The notes under the pieces: model-generated
What the model was told of the DNA's origin: nothing
The model's input: only the letters and a program-made list of their open reading frames with translations
The model's database searches: none
Shown here: piece by piece, positions 15,861 through 25,255 of the stretch
Layout of the letters: every line of letters begins with the position of its first letter
How positions within the stretch are numbered: position 1 is the first letter of the stretch
Assembly (NCBI GenBank): GCA_019135865.1
Contig: JAGVVD010000019.1
Coordinates: 124,001-188,000, forward strand
Source of the DNA: Elusimicrobiota bacterium
Lineage (GTDB): Bacteria; Elusimicrobiota; Elusimicrobia; Elusimicrobiales; UBA9959
Direction: 5' to 3'
DNA: 64,000 nt
Made by a program: the position numbers and the translations under genes

Positions 15861-15881
15861 CCCCCGCGAGGGGGTTTTTTA
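15861..15881 (+). terminator. Rho-independent terminator
   Basis: CCCCC-GCGA-GGGGG followed by TTTTTT. Confidence 0.8.
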
Positions 15882-15945
15882 TTTGCCTGAAACTTTTCGG
15901 CCTCCGCCGCATCTAAAAGCTGAAGTCGATCGCGGAGGTGCGCGG

Positions 15946-16020
15946 ATGCAGGGTATGGAAACGGCGGCGGCGATAGCGGCGGGCGGAGCGCTCGTCGGCC
16001 TGCTTTTCGCGGTCCGATGA
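15946..16020 (+). CDS. 24-residue membrane peptide upstream of thioredoxin
   Basis: A very short frame, MQGMETAAAIAAGGALVGLL followed by FAVR, with a good SD (CGGAGG, eight bases before the ATG). It would form one transmembrane helix. It ends 14 bases before the thioredoxin start, close enough for translational coupling. No family is recognised; it could be a small membrane protein or only a leader peptide. Confidence 0.4.
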   Translation: MQGMETAAAIAAGGALVGLLFAVR

Positions 16021-16034
16021 ACAACGGAGGAACG

Positions 16035-16388
16035 ATGCAGAATATAAATACCGAAACATTCAAGACCAGGGTCTTCGATTTCGGCAAGAGCAAGGAGTGG
16101 AAGTTCGCGGGCGAGAGGCCCTGCATAGTGGATTTCTACGCCGACTGGTGCGGCCCGTGCAAGATGCTCGCGCCGGTGCTGGAGGAACTCTCGGAGAAGT
16201 ACGCCGGCAAGCTCGATATCTACAAGGTGAATACCGACCAGGAGCAGGAACTGGCCGCGTCCTTCGGCATACAGAGCATACCCAGCCTGCTCTTCGTGCC
16301 GATGGCGGGTAAGCCGCAGATGGCGCAGGGCCTGCTGCCGAAAGAGGCGCTGGAGAAGGTCATCGGCGAGGTGCTCGGGGTCGTATAG
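16035..16388 (+). CDS. trxA: Thioredoxin
   Basis: A 117-residue thioredoxin-fold protein with the classic active site WCGPC (Cys39, Cys42), the buried Asp in VDFYADW, and the cis-Pro in GIQSIPSLLFV. It reduces protein disulfides in the cytoplasm and could supply electrons to the thioredoxin-coupled arsenate reductase encoded at 49257. Start at 16035 has GGAGGA upstream; an ATG at 16017 overlaps the preceding short frame and is less likely. Confidence 0.93.
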   Translation: MQNINTETFKTRVFDFGKSKEWKFAGERPCIVDFYADWCGPCKMLAPVLEELSEKYAGKLDIYKVNTDQEQELAASFGIQSIPSLLFVPMAGKPQMAQGLLPKEALEKVIGEVLGVV

Positions 16389-16414
16389 CCGTTCCCGCGA
16401 ATAGAGGCGAAAAG

Positions 16415-16444
16415 GTCCCCGGCCCGGCGCCGGGGACTTTTTTT
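16415..16444 (+). terminator. Rho-independent terminator after trxA
   Basis: GTCCCCGGC - CCGGC - GCCGGGGAC followed by seven T. Confidence 0.9.
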
Positions 16445-16553
16445 GCCGCCTGAAGGGGGGAGGGGGCCTGGGTCCTTCGACCCTTGCGGTCCGGGCTGCC
16501 AGGGGCCAGACTATTATTGTTACGGTATTCTATTAAAGGCGCGGAGAATATCT

Positions 16554-17990
16554 ATGAAGAACAAACTCGCGGTTCTCGCTTTCCTGGCCTGCGCGGTGTC
16601 GGCCGGACTGCTCCTCTTCCCGGACGGCCGGCCCGGGGACGTCCCGGGCGACTTGCGCGACGCCCCCTCGGATTTCGGTTATTTTGACCGCGCCGATATC
16701 GAGGATATGGACGTGCCCGTCCCGGCCGCGGCCCAGGCGGAACCGGTGCGTTCCGGCTATCAGCCGGTAGCTATTTACGGCGACAATACTCTCGACGATT
16801 ACTACAAAGTGGACAAGTCGCTGCAGGAACTGGCCGATTCCGTGGTGGCTCTCATGGACAAGAGCGCGATCGCTTACGACGAGGCCAGCGGCACGTACAA
16901 GCCGCTCAAGCTTTCCACCGTCGACAGGAGGATGGGTCTGAGCAGCGGCGCCGAGTTTTCCGGCCAGAAAACCCTCTCTTTCTGTTCCGGGGCGCTGGTT
17001 TCCAGGGACCTGGTGCTGACCGCCGGCCACTGCATCAACAACGACCCCTCTCACGCCCACTATTTCAACAAGGTCTACGTGGTCTTCGGCTGGCGGCAGA
17101 CGGGGCGGGGGGAGTACGACCAGACTTTCTCACCCGACCAGGTCTACGAAGTGGAGAGGCTCCTGGCGCACAAGCTCGACGGCTCCATCGGGAACATGGA
17201 CACGTACCGGGATTACGCGCTGATCTCGCTTAAACGGCCGGTCCCGGGCAGGTCGCCGCTGACCATCGAGAGATCGCACGGCGAGGGCCTGAGAGAGGGC
17301 GCCTATGTCTTCGCCTCCGGTTATCCCATGGGCATGAGCGTCAAGGTCACCGACCCGGGCGACGCCACGATCAGGGAGATAGGCCGCAACGGGTACGCCA
17401 CCGACCTCGACGCGTTCGGCGGCTCGTCGGGCGGTCCGGTGTTCGATTCCGTCAGCAGGCGCATCTGCGGAGTGGTGATAACCGCCAACGCCAGGCAGTT
17501 CAAGTACACCGTCCGCAGGGAATTCTCCCTGCGCTACCGCGAGGACGCCGACCCTTCCGCGACGCTGAAGCTGGTGCGGGAGGAGGGGGGAAAGGTGCTG
17601 GTCGTGCCGCAGGGCGACCTGGAGACCGTGACGAACTCGCTGCGGAGCGTCGGCTGCGGGATAACCGCCGAGAGGGGCGGAGGGATGATCGCCTTCCCGC
17701 TCGGCTATTCGTTCTACAACAACCAGGAAAGTCTGCTGAACGAACTGATCTCGCTGACCGGCGCCGAAGGCGACGTTTACGGCGAGCCGGTACAGCTTCC
17801 CGCCTACGAGGGGATAGGCACCGGCGTGCAGAAGATCTCGGCCGAGCTGGAAGTTTTCACCCCTTTCACCGCCGAGGAGAACCGCATGTGCGAGCGGATC
17901 CGTTCCAGGATGCGCAACGGCATGACGATAGACCCGGCGTTCATGCAGCTCTACAAGGACGCCAAGTGCGACAGCCGCCGCATGATCTGA
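16554..17990 (+). CDS. Secreted trypsin-like serine protease (S1 family)
   Basis: A 478-residue exported protein. The N-terminus is a signal peptide (KNKLAVLAFLACAVSAGLLL). The catalytic triad is visible: His in LTAGHCIN, Asp in YRDYALISL, and Ser in FGGSSGGPVF. The first Cys of FCSGALVS probably pairs with that of AGHC. About 160 residues follow the catalytic domain and have no known fold. Near the N-terminus, residues 33-41 read DLRDAPSDF, a motif found again in the exported protein at 62142. The start ATG has GCGGAG upstream and a TATTCT -10 box. Confidence 0.88.
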   Translation: MKNKLAVLAFLACAVSAGLLLFPDGRPGDVPGDLRDAPSDFGYFDRADIEDMDVPVPAAAQAEPVRSGYQPVAIYGDNTLDDYYKVDKSLQELADSVVALMDKSAIAYDEASGTYKPLKLSTVDRRMGLSSGAEFSGQKTLSFCSGALVSRDLVLTAGHCINNDPSHAHYFNKVYVVFGWRQTGRGEYDQTFSPDQVYEVERLLAHKLDGSIGNMDTYRDYALISLKRPVPGRSPLTIERSHGEGLREGAYVFASGYPMGMSVKVTDPGDATIREIGRNGYATDLDAFGGSSGGPVFDSVSRRICGVVITANARQFKYTVRREFSLRYREDADPSATLKLVREEGGKVLVVPQGDLETVTNSLRSVGCGITAERGGGMIAFPLGYSFYNNQESLLNELISLTGAEGDVYGEPVQLPAYEGIGTGVQKISAELEVFTPFTAEENRMCERIRSRMRNGMTIDPAFMQLYKDAKCDSRRMI

Positions 17991-18035
17991 CGCGCGCGCG
18001 GCCCGGGCGGGCGGCGCGCCGCGGGGAAAATTTGC

Positions 18036-18041
18036 CATAAT
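18036..18041 (+). promoter_or_regulatory. -10 box, leaderless start of membrane protein
   Basis: CATAAT lies exactly six bases before the ATG at 18048; no SD is present. Confidence 0.5.
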
Positions 18042-18047
18042 TCCCCC

Positions 18048-18578
18048 ATGAGCGTATCGTCCCATCTTACCCCGGACCCCGAAAGGCGGCTCTGGGTGAT
18101 ATACTCCCGGGTGCAGGACCTGCTGGCCTCCACTGAAAGGAAACTCTGGCTTTTCACTTTCCTGGCCGCGGCGCAGGCCGCGCTGGCCAGGTTCGCCTCG
18201 CCCGGCGGTCTCGCCGCGTACCTTTCAATAGTCCTCTCGGCCCTGGCGCTGCCGCTCGGCGCGCTGGCGCTGTCGCCGTTCCTGGACAACCCACGCCCCT
18301 CGATCAGCCAGAAGCCCGGCCCCGGAAAGAAAGGGACGGCTTACTCCCTGCTGAGGGAGCGCGACCTGGCCGGATTTTCCCAGGCGGACCTTACCATAAC
18401 GCTGGACAAATACCTGGGCGGGGGGGTGACGGCCATCCCCTATTACGACGATATAATAGACCAGATCGTGCTCGGCGCGAGGGCCGTCGTGAGGAAGGAG
18501 TTCCAGCTCAAGGTGCTCTGTTCCCTGGTGTTCGCCGGCCAGCTGCTGTTCCTGGCGGCGCTGCTGTCCCGCCCCTGA
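18048..18578 (+). CDS. Three-helix membrane protein of unknown function
   Basis: A 176-residue protein. Two hydrophobic helices (about 32-53 and 55-80) follow a short N-terminus, then a soluble stretch (about 85-145), then a C-terminal helix (about 155-174, VLCSLVFAGQLLFLAALL) preceded by a basic segment (VVRKEFQLK). The order 2 TM, soluble, 1 TM recalls PycTM/DUF5706 effectors of Pycsar defence, but no nucleotide cyclase lies nearby, so this is only a topological similarity. It stands alone, convergent with hrpB. Confidence 0.6.
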   Translation: MSVSSHLTPDPERRLWVIYSRVQDLLASTERKLWLFTFLAAAQAALARFASPGGLAAYLSIVLSALALPLGALALSPFLDNPRPSISQKPGPGKKGTAYSLLRERDLAGFSQADLTITLDKYLGGGVTAIPYYDDIIDQIVLGARAVVRKEFQLKVLCSLVFAGQLLFLAALLSRP

Positions 18579-18587
18579 CCCCGTCCT

Positions 18588-21065
18588 TCATAACCACTTG
18601 TGCTTCGGGTAGCGGCGCGCCAGCGCCGGCCTGAGTTCGGGGTAGCTTTCCGACCAGAAACTTTTAAGGTCCTTGGTGACCTGAACGGGGCGCATGGACG
18701 GCGCCAGGATGTGTACGACCAGCGGCACCCGGCCGGCGGCTATGCGCGGCGTCTCCTTCAACCCGAAAAGGTCCTGTATCTTCGCCTCCAGGAAAGGCTC
18801 GCCGCCCGCGGGATAGCGTATCCGCGCTTTCCTGCCCGACGGCGTCTCCAGCCTTTGCGGCGCGTGCCGGTCCAGCAGGCGGCATTTCTCCCAGCCGTAC
18901 CAGTCCTTCAGCGCCGGCAGGACCTCCCGCTCGCGCGCCTCGGCCACGCTGCGCGCGCCGTGGCAGATATCGGCTATTATGAGGGCCTTGTCCTCCGCCG
19001 ACAGCGGCTCTATCCCGAGGTCGGGGCAGTTGCGGTGCAGGAAGTCCGCGCGCGCCAGCCAGTCCTCCGTTTCCTCGTCCCAGCGGCGGAATTTCTGGCG
19101 GCCGCTGACGAACTCTTCCGCTATAAGGTCCGACGAAGCCCCGCCTTTCTTCGCCGAGGTTATCTCCCTGCGTACGACTATGTCCCGGTAAAGCGTAAGG
19201 CGCTCCGTGACGGGCGTCAGCATGTCTTTGTCCAGCGCGGGCCGGTCTTCTTCCTTTATGTCGCGCGGGAACGACTCGCGGAGCCATTCCTCTTTCACCG
19301 GCGCGGCGAAGGAAAGGGTGATGTCGGCGCCGCCCTTGCCCGCGCTTTCAACTACGGAGCCGGCGCAGATCAGGCGCGCCCCGGCGGCGGCGCTGGCCGG
19401 GTCCAGCCTGGCGCTGCGGCCTCCGGGAAGGCGGTAGCGGCCCTGCTCCGCGGAGAACAGCGCGGCCACGCGGTCGGGGAAGGCGAGCAGGAAGCAGCGC
19501 GCGGCGTTCTCCAGGGCCTTGGCCCCGCCGGGAGCGGCGCCGCCGGCCAGCCGCTCCGCCATCCGCCAGGCCTCGCGGGCCGGGGCCTGTTTCAGCCCCG
19601 CTTTCTCGCAGGCGAACCAGTCGAAACCGCCTGCCGCGCAGGCGGAGAGCTCTTTTACCGCGGCGGCCAGATCGGAGCCCGCTTCGGCCCGCCGGCCTCC
19701 GCCCCGCCTGTCGGCCCAGATCCCGCGTCCCTGCGCCGCCGCCGCTATGACGGCGCATTCCCTGGCGCAGCCCAGGCGCTTCGCCTCCGCCATCATGCGC
19801 GAGTAGCGGGGATGCAGCGGATAGGAGGACATCTCGCGGCCCGCCGCCGTCAGCGCGCCCTTCCCGTCGCAGGCGCCCAGGTCCCGCAGCAGGCTCTCCG
19901 CCCGCTCCGCCGCTTCCGGCGACGGCGGGTCCAGCCAGCGCAGGTCTCCGAAGCCGCGGTAGCCGCAGGCCTTGAGCGTCAGCAGCGCCTCGCTGATGTC
20001 CAGACGCAGCATCTCCGGCGAGAGCGCCGGAGCGAGGCCCTGGTCCTCCCGTTCGGTCCAGAGGCGGGCGCAGAAGCCGGGGCCGGTGCGCCCGGCCCGT
20101 CCGGCGCGCTGAGCGGCGGAGGCGGCGGAAATGCGTTCGGTGAAGAGCGTGTTGATGCCGCGGGCGCCGTCGAACCTGGCCGTTTTCGCCAGACCGCTGT
20201 CTATCACGGCCGCGACGCCCTCTATCGTGACCGAGGTCTCGGCGATATTGGTGGAGATTATTATCTTGCGGCCGCCGGAGGGGGAGACCGCGGCGTCCTG
20301 CTCGGCCGGCTTCATCTCGCCGTGCAGCGGCATGACGCGGAAACCGGCGAGGGACGGAAGTTTGGCTATTTCCGCGGCGGTCCTGTTTATCTCGTAGGCC
20401 CCCGGCATGAAGACCAGCGCGTGGCCTTCCTTTATTTTGGGCAGCAGCGCGGCGCAGGCGCGCGCCGCGGCCTCCCAGGGGGGCAGGGCGGCCTCGGCGG
20501 CGCCGCAATGGACGGTCTTCACCGGGTAGAGCGCGCCTTCGGCCTTTATGACGGAGCAGGGGTCCAGGTAAGCCGCCAGCGCGGCCTCGTCCATGGTCGC
20601 CGACATGACGGCCACCAGCAGGTCCGGCCTCGGCCCTTTCTGCAGGGCCAGGCAGGCCGCCAGTGTGATATCGCCGTGCAGGTGCCGCTCGTGGAATTCA
20701 TCCAGCACTACCGCGGAGTATTTTTTCAGCAGCGGGTCGGAGACCAGTTCGCGCAGCAGGATACCTTCGGTCTCGAATATTATGCGCGTGGAAGGGCCGG
20801 TCCTGTCGTCGAAACGCACCCTGTAGCCGACCTCGCCGCCGGTCCGTCCGCCGCGCTCGGCCGCGACCCGGTCGGCCAGCATACGGGCCGCGAGGCGGCG
20901 CGGCTGAAGGACGGCTATGCGGCCTTTCACGGCCCCGCGGTCCAGGAGCAGCTGGGGGACCTTGGTGGACTTGCCCGAGCCCGGGGGGGACGAGACGATA
21001 AGCCGCGCGCCGGGCCGTGCCGCGCGCGCGATCTCGTCAGCTTTAGCTAGAACTGGCAGTTGCAT
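18588..21065 (-). CDS. hrpB: ATP-dependent helicase HrpB
   Basis: An 825-residue DEAH-type helicase. Visible motifs: Walker A SSPPGSGKSTKVPQLLL, LDEFHERHLHGD (DEFH instead of DEAH), the SAT motif in MSATMDEAAL, IISTNIAETSVTIEG and QRAGRAGRTGPG. The helicase-associated domain and the HrpB C-terminal domain follow. Its cellular role is poorly known. The gene is convergent with the upstream membrane protein and starts at ATG 21065. A long open frame on the opposite strand is a codon-bias shadow. Confidence 0.93.
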   Translation of the reverse strand: MQLPVLAKADEIARAARPGARLIVSSPPGSGKSTKVPQLLLDRGAVKGRIAVLQPRRLAARMLADRVAAERGGRTGGEVGYRVRFDDRTGPSTRIIFETEGILLRELVSDPLLKKYSAVVLDEFHERHLHGDITLAACLALQKGPRPDLLVAVMSATMDEAALAAYLDPCSVIKAEGALYPVKTVHCGAAEAALPPWEAAARACAALLPKIKEGHALVFMPGAYEINRTAAEIAKLPSLAGFRVMPLHGEMKPAEQDAAVSPSGGRKIIISTNIAETSVTIEGVAAVIDSGLAKTARFDGARGINTLFTERISAASAAQRAGRAGRTGPGFCARLWTEREDQGLAPALSPEMLRLDISEALLTLKACGYRGFGDLRWLDPPSPEAAERAESLLRDLGACDGKGALTAAGREMSSYPLHPRYSRMMAEAKRLGCARECAVIAAAAQGRGIWADRRGGGRRAEAGSDLAAAVKELSACAAGGFDWFACEKAGLKQAPAREAWRMAERLAGGAAPGGAKALENAARCFLLAFPDRVAALFSAEQGRYRLPGGRSARLDPASAAAGARLICAGSVVESAGKGGADITLSFAAPVKEEWLRESFPRDIKEEDRPALDKDMLTPVTERLTLYRDIVVRREITSAKKGGASSDLIAEEFVSGRQKFRRWDEETEDWLARADFLHRNCPDLGIEPLSAEDKALIIADICHGARSVAEAREREVLPALKDWYGWEKCRLLDRHAPQRLETPSGRKARIRYPAGGEPFLEAKIQDLFGLKETPRIAAGRVPLVVHILAPSMRPVQVTKDLKSFWSESYPELRPALARRYPKHKWL

Positions 21066-21228
21066 CCTTATCCCACATTATCCTAAAAACGGGCCGTGCC
21101 GGGACAGTGCCGCGGCCGTTCCCCGACGCGAAGGACTACGCCCGGGACGCGTTTTTCGGAGGCCGGGAGCCTCCGAAAAGGTATAATATCCGTGATGGTA
21201 TCGCTTCCCGCGGAAAACTTTTTACGCG

Positions 21229-22740
21229 ATGACCGCTGACGTGAAATACCCTATGTTCATCTCCGGCGGCATGGGCGTGCGCGTTTCCTGGTGGCTGCTG
21301 GCCAGGATAGTCTCCATCATGGGAGGCCTGGGCGTGGTCTCCGGCACCGGCCTGGAACTGGTCTATCCCCGCCTGCTCCAGGACGGCGACCCCGGCGGCA
21401 ATGTCCGCGCCGCTTTCAACGAGCTGGCCTCCCGCCAGCCCTCCCTGGCCGGCGGGCTCAAGGATATCTACGACAGGTATTACATCGAGGGCGGCAAGCC
21501 GCAGTCCCGGCCCTATAAGCCGGTGCCGATGTGGCGTCTCTCCCGCGTCGAAGGGTACGGGACCCCGCCCGACACTTTCTGGGAGCCTTCCAGGGACCTG
21601 CAGCTGATGTCGCTGGCCTCCAATTTCGCCGAGGTCTGGCTCGCCAAGCGCGATCATAACGGCCCCATCGGCATAAATTTTCTCCGCAAAGTCGAGCGTC
21701 CGCTGCCCTGGGCGCTCTACGGGGCGATGCTGGCCGGCATCGACTATGTGCTGGTCGGCGCCGGCAATCCCTACGAGTTCCCCGGCATGATACGCTCGCT
21801 GTCGCGCCATGAGCCGGCCTCGCTGGGCTTCAAGGTCTTCGGCGCCACTTCCGGCTCCGGCAATTTTTCCGTGCTGGCCAGGCCCGCCTCGCTGGGCATA
21901 AAAGGCGTTCCGAACCTGCCGCAGCCGAAATTCCTGGCCATCGTCTCTTCCTACGGCCTGGCCAAAGCCCTTTACGATAATCCCGAGACGCGGCCGCACG
22001 GCTTCGTCGTCGAGGGTCCCGAGGCCGGCGGGCACAGCGCCCCGCCCGGCAAGATGAAGTTCGACGCTTCCGGCAAGCAGGTCCTGGTCTATACCGACGA
22101 GGACCGGGCCGACGTGCCTGCGATCGCTTCCATCGGCCTGCCTTTCTGGCTGGCCGGCACCTACGGCACCCCGCGGAAGCTCGGGGAGGCCCTGGCCGCC
22201 GGAGCCGCGGGCGTGCAGTTCGGCACGCTGGCCGCGCTTTCGGGCCAGTCTGGCTTCGAGCCTTCCCTCAGGGCCAGGACCCTTAAGATGCTGGCGGCCG
22301 GCGAACTGAAGGTCGTCAATTCGCACGTGTCCCCCACCGGCTTCCCTTTCAAGGTGGCCCAGGTCCCCGGCACCATCTCCGACCCCGCGGTCTATTCGAA
22401 GAGGCGCAGGGTCTGCGATATCGGCCTGCTGGCCGCCGCCTACCTCGCGCCGAACGGCGGAGTGGAGTTCCGCTGCCCCGCGGAGCCCGTCGAATCCTTC
22501 AAGGCCAAAGGCGGGCGCCCGCAGAACACCGAGGGCAAGGTCTGCCTCTGCAACGCGCTGTTGGCCGCGGCCGGGCAGCCGCAGCTCCATCCGGACGGCT
22601 ATCCCGAGCCGGGCATAGTCACGCTCGGCGAGGACCTGACCCCGGTGAAGGACATGCTGGCCTCGCTGCCGCCCGGCCAGGAAGGCTATTCCATCGGCAA
22701 GGCCATTCAGTACCTCAAGTCCGGACTCAAAGAAGCCTGA
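21229..22740 (+). CDS. Nitronate monooxygenase-like flavoprotein
   Basis: A 503-residue protein of the NMO / 2-nitropropane dioxygenase superfamily: a flavin-binding TIM barrel with PMFISGGMGVRVSWWLLARI at the N-terminus, a conserved phosphate-binding region (FVVEGPEAGGHSAPP) and GTYGTPRKLGEALAAGAAGVQ. It is longer than classic NMOs (about 320-360), with extra sequence before and after the core, and the C-terminus has several cysteines (EGKVCLCNALL). Substrate unknown. A consensus TATAAT lies at 21183; the start has no SD and the first in-frame ATG is used. Confidence 0.8.
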   Translation: MTADVKYPMFISGGMGVRVSWWLLARIVSIMGGLGVVSGTGLELVYPRLLQDGDPGGNVRAAFNELASRQPSLAGGLKDIYDRYYIEGGKPQSRPYKPVPMWRLSRVEGYGTPPDTFWEPSRDLQLMSLASNFAEVWLAKRDHNGPIGINFLRKVERPLPWALYGAMLAGIDYVLVGAGNPYEFPGMIRSLSRHEPASLGFKVFGATSGSGNFSVLARPASLGIKGVPNLPQPKFLAIVSSYGLAKALYDNPETRPHGFVVEGPEAGGHSAPPGKMKFDASGKQVLVYTDEDRADVPAIASIGLPFWLAGTYGTPRKLGEALAAGAAGVQFGTLAALSGQSGFEPSLRARTLKMLAAGELKVVNSHVSPTGFPFKVAQVPGTISDPAVYSKRRRVCDIGLLAAAYLAPNGGVEFRCPAEPVESFKAKGGRPQNTEGKVCLCNALLAAAGQPQLHPDGYPEPGIVTLGEDLTPVKDMLASLPPGQEGYSIGKAIQYLKSGLKEA

Positions 22741-22766
22741 ATTTTTCCGTAAGCGGCGAATGAAAA

Positions 22767-22786
22767 ACCCCGGGACGGCCCGGGGT
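22767..22786. terminator. Bidirectional terminator between convergent genes
   Basis: ACCCCGGG-ACGG-CCCGGGGT with an A-run before it and a T-rich stretch after it. It serves the NMO-like gene and ahcY. Confidence 0.85.
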
Positions 22787-22810
22787 CTTTCATTGGGGGA
22801 GAGCCCGTTC

Positions 22811-24262
22811 TCAATACCGGTAATGGTCCGGCTTGTAGGGGCCTTCGGGTTTCACGCCGATATAGTCGGCCTGTTCCTTCGTCAGTTTCGTGAGCTTCAC
22901 CCCTATCTTCTCCAGGTGCAGCCGCGCCACTTCCTCGTCGAGGTGCTTGGGCAGGCGGTAGACGCCGATCTCGTGTTTCTTCGTCCAGAGCTCCAGCTGC
23001 GCCAGCGTCTGGTTCGAGAAGGAATTGCTCATGACGAACGAGGGGTGGCCCTTGGCGCAGCCCAGGTTCACCAGCCGGCCTTCGGCCAGCAGGTAGATGG
23101 CCCTGCCGCCGGGCAGGTCGTAGCGGTCCACCTGCGGCTTTATGTTCACCCGCTTCACGCCCTTCGCCTTGTTGAGGGCGTCCACCTGTATCTCATTGTC
23201 GAAATGGCCGATATTGCAGACGATGGCCTGGTTCTTCATCTTCAGCATGTGCTCCAGGCGTATGATGTCCCGGTTGCCGGTGGTGGTGACGTAGAGGTCG
23301 GCCTCGCCGAGCGTGTCCTCGACGGTCCTGACCTCGAAGCCCTCCATCGCCGCTTGCAGCGCGCAGATGGGGTCTATCTCGGTGACGATGACCCGCGCGC
23401 CGAAGCCGCGCAGCGATCTGGCCGAACCCTTGCCCACGTCGCCGTAGCCGCAGACCACGGCCACTTTCCCGGCTATCATCACGTCGGTGGCGCGCTTGAT
23501 GCCGTCGGCCAGCGATTCGCGGCAGCCGTAGAGGTTATCGAACTTGGATTTGGTGACGGAATCGTTGACGTTGATGGCGGGGACCAGCAGTTCGCCCGCC
23601 TCGTGCATCTGGTAGAGGCGGTGCACGCCGGTGGTGGTCTCCTCGGAGACGCCCTTCCATTCCTTCGCGACGCCGTGCCAGCGCCGCGGGCTCCTTTTAA
23701 GAATGGTCTTCAGGCAGTTGTTGAGCTCCAGCTCGTCCTCGCCCGAGGTCCTGCCTTCGAGCGCTTTCGCGTCGTCCTCGGCCTTGAAGCCGCGGTGTAT
23801 CATCATCGTGGCGTCGCCGCCGTCGTCCACTATGAGCTGCGGCCCCTTGCCGCCGCCGAAGTCCAGCGCGCGCTCGGTGCACCACCAGTACTCGGCCAGC
23901 GTCTCGCCCTTCCAGGCGAACACGGGGATGCCCGCCCTGGCTATCGCCGCGGCGGCCTGGTCCTGGGTCGAGAAGATGTTGCACGAGCACCAGCGCACCT
24001 CGGCGCCCAGCGCCGCGAGCGTCTCTATCAGCACGGCGGTCTGGGTGGTCATGTGCAGCGAGCCCATCACGCGCGCGCCTTTGAGCGGCTTCTTCGCGGC
24101 GTATCGCTCCCGTATGGCCATCAGGCCGGGCATTTCCTTCTCGGCTATCTCGATCTCGCGGCGGCCCTGGGCGGCCAGCGAAATATCCCTGATCCTGAAA
24201 TCTTCGTTCATCTTGAGCGCTCCGTTGTTCTTCGCGGGGTTCGGCATGGTCCTCATCTTCAT
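22811..24262 (-). CDS. ahcY: Adenosylhomocysteinase
   Basis: A 483-residue NAD-dependent enzyme that splits S-adenosylhomocysteine to adenosine and homocysteine, keeping methylation going. Typical stretches: [36 protein letters not shown], the NAD-binding [20 protein letters not shown], and the C-terminal PDHYRY. The start at 24262 has AGGAG six to nine bases upstream. A TATAAT box sits at 24309-24314, giving a leader of about 40 bases, too short for a SAH riboswitch. It could clear SAH made by the ArsM methyltransferase encoded at 48496. Confidence 0.97.
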   Translation of the reverse strand: MKMRTMPNPAKNNGALKMNEDFRIRDISLAAQGRREIEIAEKEMPGLMAIRERYAAKKPLKGARVMGSLHMTTQTAVLIETLAALGAEVRWCSCNIFSTQDQAAAAIARAGIPVFAWKGETLAEYWWCTERALDFGGGKGPQLIVDDGGDATMMIHRGFKAEDDAKALEGRTSGEDELELNNCLKTILKRSPRRWHGVAKEWKGVSEETTTGVHRLYQMHEAGELLVPAINVNDSVTKSKFDNLYGCRESLADGIKRATDVMIAGKVAVVCGYGDVGKGSARSLRGFGARVIVTEIDPICALQAAMEGFEVRTVEDTLGEADLYVTTTGNRDIIRLEHMLKMKNQAIVCNIGHFDNEIQVDALNKAKGVKRVNIKPQVDRYDLPGGRAIYLLAEGRLVNLGCAKGHPSFVMSNSFSNQTLAQLELWTKKHEIGVYRLPKHLDEEVARLHLEKIGVKLTKLTKEQADYIGVKPEGPYKPDHYRY

Positions 24263-24308
24263 CTCCTGTCGCGGCGGTCCTGCCCCCCGCGTTCTCTTTG
24301 GAAAGGAG

Positions 24309-24314
24309 ATTATA
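24309..24314 (-). promoter_or_regulatory. -10 box of ahcY
   Basis: TATAAT on the minus strand; no convincing -35 box. Confidence 0.55.
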
Positions 24315-24393
24315 CTTTTTATGACAACGCGGGGGGAACTTCCGCGTGGCCGCGGGTTTTGATATCCTATCCGCTGACCGAAGGAAGAGAGCC

Positions 24394-25140
24394 ATGAGGA
24401 AGACGTCCTTTTTCGCGCTTCTGCTCACCGCGCTGCTGGCGGCCGCGGCGCCGCTGCGGGCGGAGGACTGGGTAATACCCAGGACCACCTATTACATCTC
24501 CGCCGGGGCGCAGGAGTTCCCGGATTTCCCGCCGCCGCCCGAGGACGGTTCGCCCGCGGACCTGGCCGACCTGCAGGGGGTGCGGGACTGGCAGGTAAAG
24601 CGCAGTACCGCCCAATGCGCCGCCGCCGCCGCTGCCGCCCAGGCCTCCTTCACGGAATTCTTCGCCGACATAAGTCCTTTCCCTTCGCCTCTGCCGGGGA
24701 AGGCGAAAGAGATACTCGACAGGGTCAAGAAGGAGACCGACGGAGCCGCGGCCGGCGTGAAGGACATGTTCGGGAGGCCGAGGCCTTTCCTCAGGGCCCC
24801 GGACCTGGACCCCTGCCTCGGCCGCATAGGAGGCAAGGCCTATCCCAGCGGCCATGCCGCCATCTCGCGGGTCCTGGCCCTGATGCTCGCCGACCTGGTC
24901 CCGGCCAGGCGCCGGGAATTCCTGTCCAGGGCCGATGCCGCCGCGCTGGACAGGGTCATAGGAGGCGTGCATCATCCCGCCGATATAGAGGCGGGCAAAC
25001 TGCTCGGCGACAGGCTTTACGCCGCCTATTCCGACAGTCCGGCTTTCAAAGCGGATATGTCGGTCCTGCGCGGCCTGCTGAAAAAAAACGCCCGCCTTTT
25101 ACCCGAAGGAGCGGTCCGCCGTTCCGGCGGCGCCCGTTAG
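24394..25140 (+). CDS. Exported PAP2-family (class A) acid phosphatase
   Basis: A 248-residue protein with a signal peptide ([20 protein letters not shown], cut after RAE). The three PAP2 motifs are present: K-x6-RP as [15 protein letters not shown], and the last motif as [15 protein letters not shown]. Class A nonspecific acid phosphatases act in the periplasm on phosphomonoesters. The start is the ATG at 24394 with GGAAGAGA upstream; the longer frame begins in the promoter. Confidence 0.9.
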   Translation: MRKTSFFALLLTALLAAAAPLRAEDWVIPRTTYYISAGAQEFPDFPPPPEDGSPADLADLQGVRDWQVKRSTAQCAAAAAAAQASFTEFFADISPFPSPLPGKAKEILDRVKKETDGAAAGVKDMFGRPRPFLRAPDLDPCLGRIGGKAYPSGHAAISRVLALMLADLVPARRREFLSRADAAALDRVIGGVHHPADIEAGKLLGDRLYAAYSDSPAFKADMSVLRGLLKKNARLLPEGAVRRSGGAR

Positions 25141-25219
25141 CCCGGAGGGGAAAAACCCGGCGAGGGATCCCCGGCCGGCTTTTCAGGATCGGGATCCGCT
25201 GAAGGGCCGTCCCCATATC

Positions 25220-25228
25220 TGCTAAAAT
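25220..25228 (+). promoter_or_regulatory. Extended -10 promoter of the TerB-like gene
   Basis: TGCTAAAAT, an extended -10 element, lies about 28 bases before the ATG at 25256, which has its own GGAGGA SD. Confidence 0.6.
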
Positions 25229-25255
25229 ATCCCCGATAGGAACGGAGGAACGACC

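Noticed and set aside
18048-18578. Firm call as a Pycsar effector
   Set aside because: Only the topology is similar and there is no cyclase gene in the neighbourhood.
18600-21050. 816-codon open frame on the plus strand opposite hrpB
   Set aside because: It is the codon-bias shadow of hrpB; it has low-complexity Arg/Gly/Ala content and no motifs.
24263-24308. SAH riboswitch upstream of ahcY
   Set aside because: Only about 40 bases separate the promoter from the start, and the conserved core is not seen.
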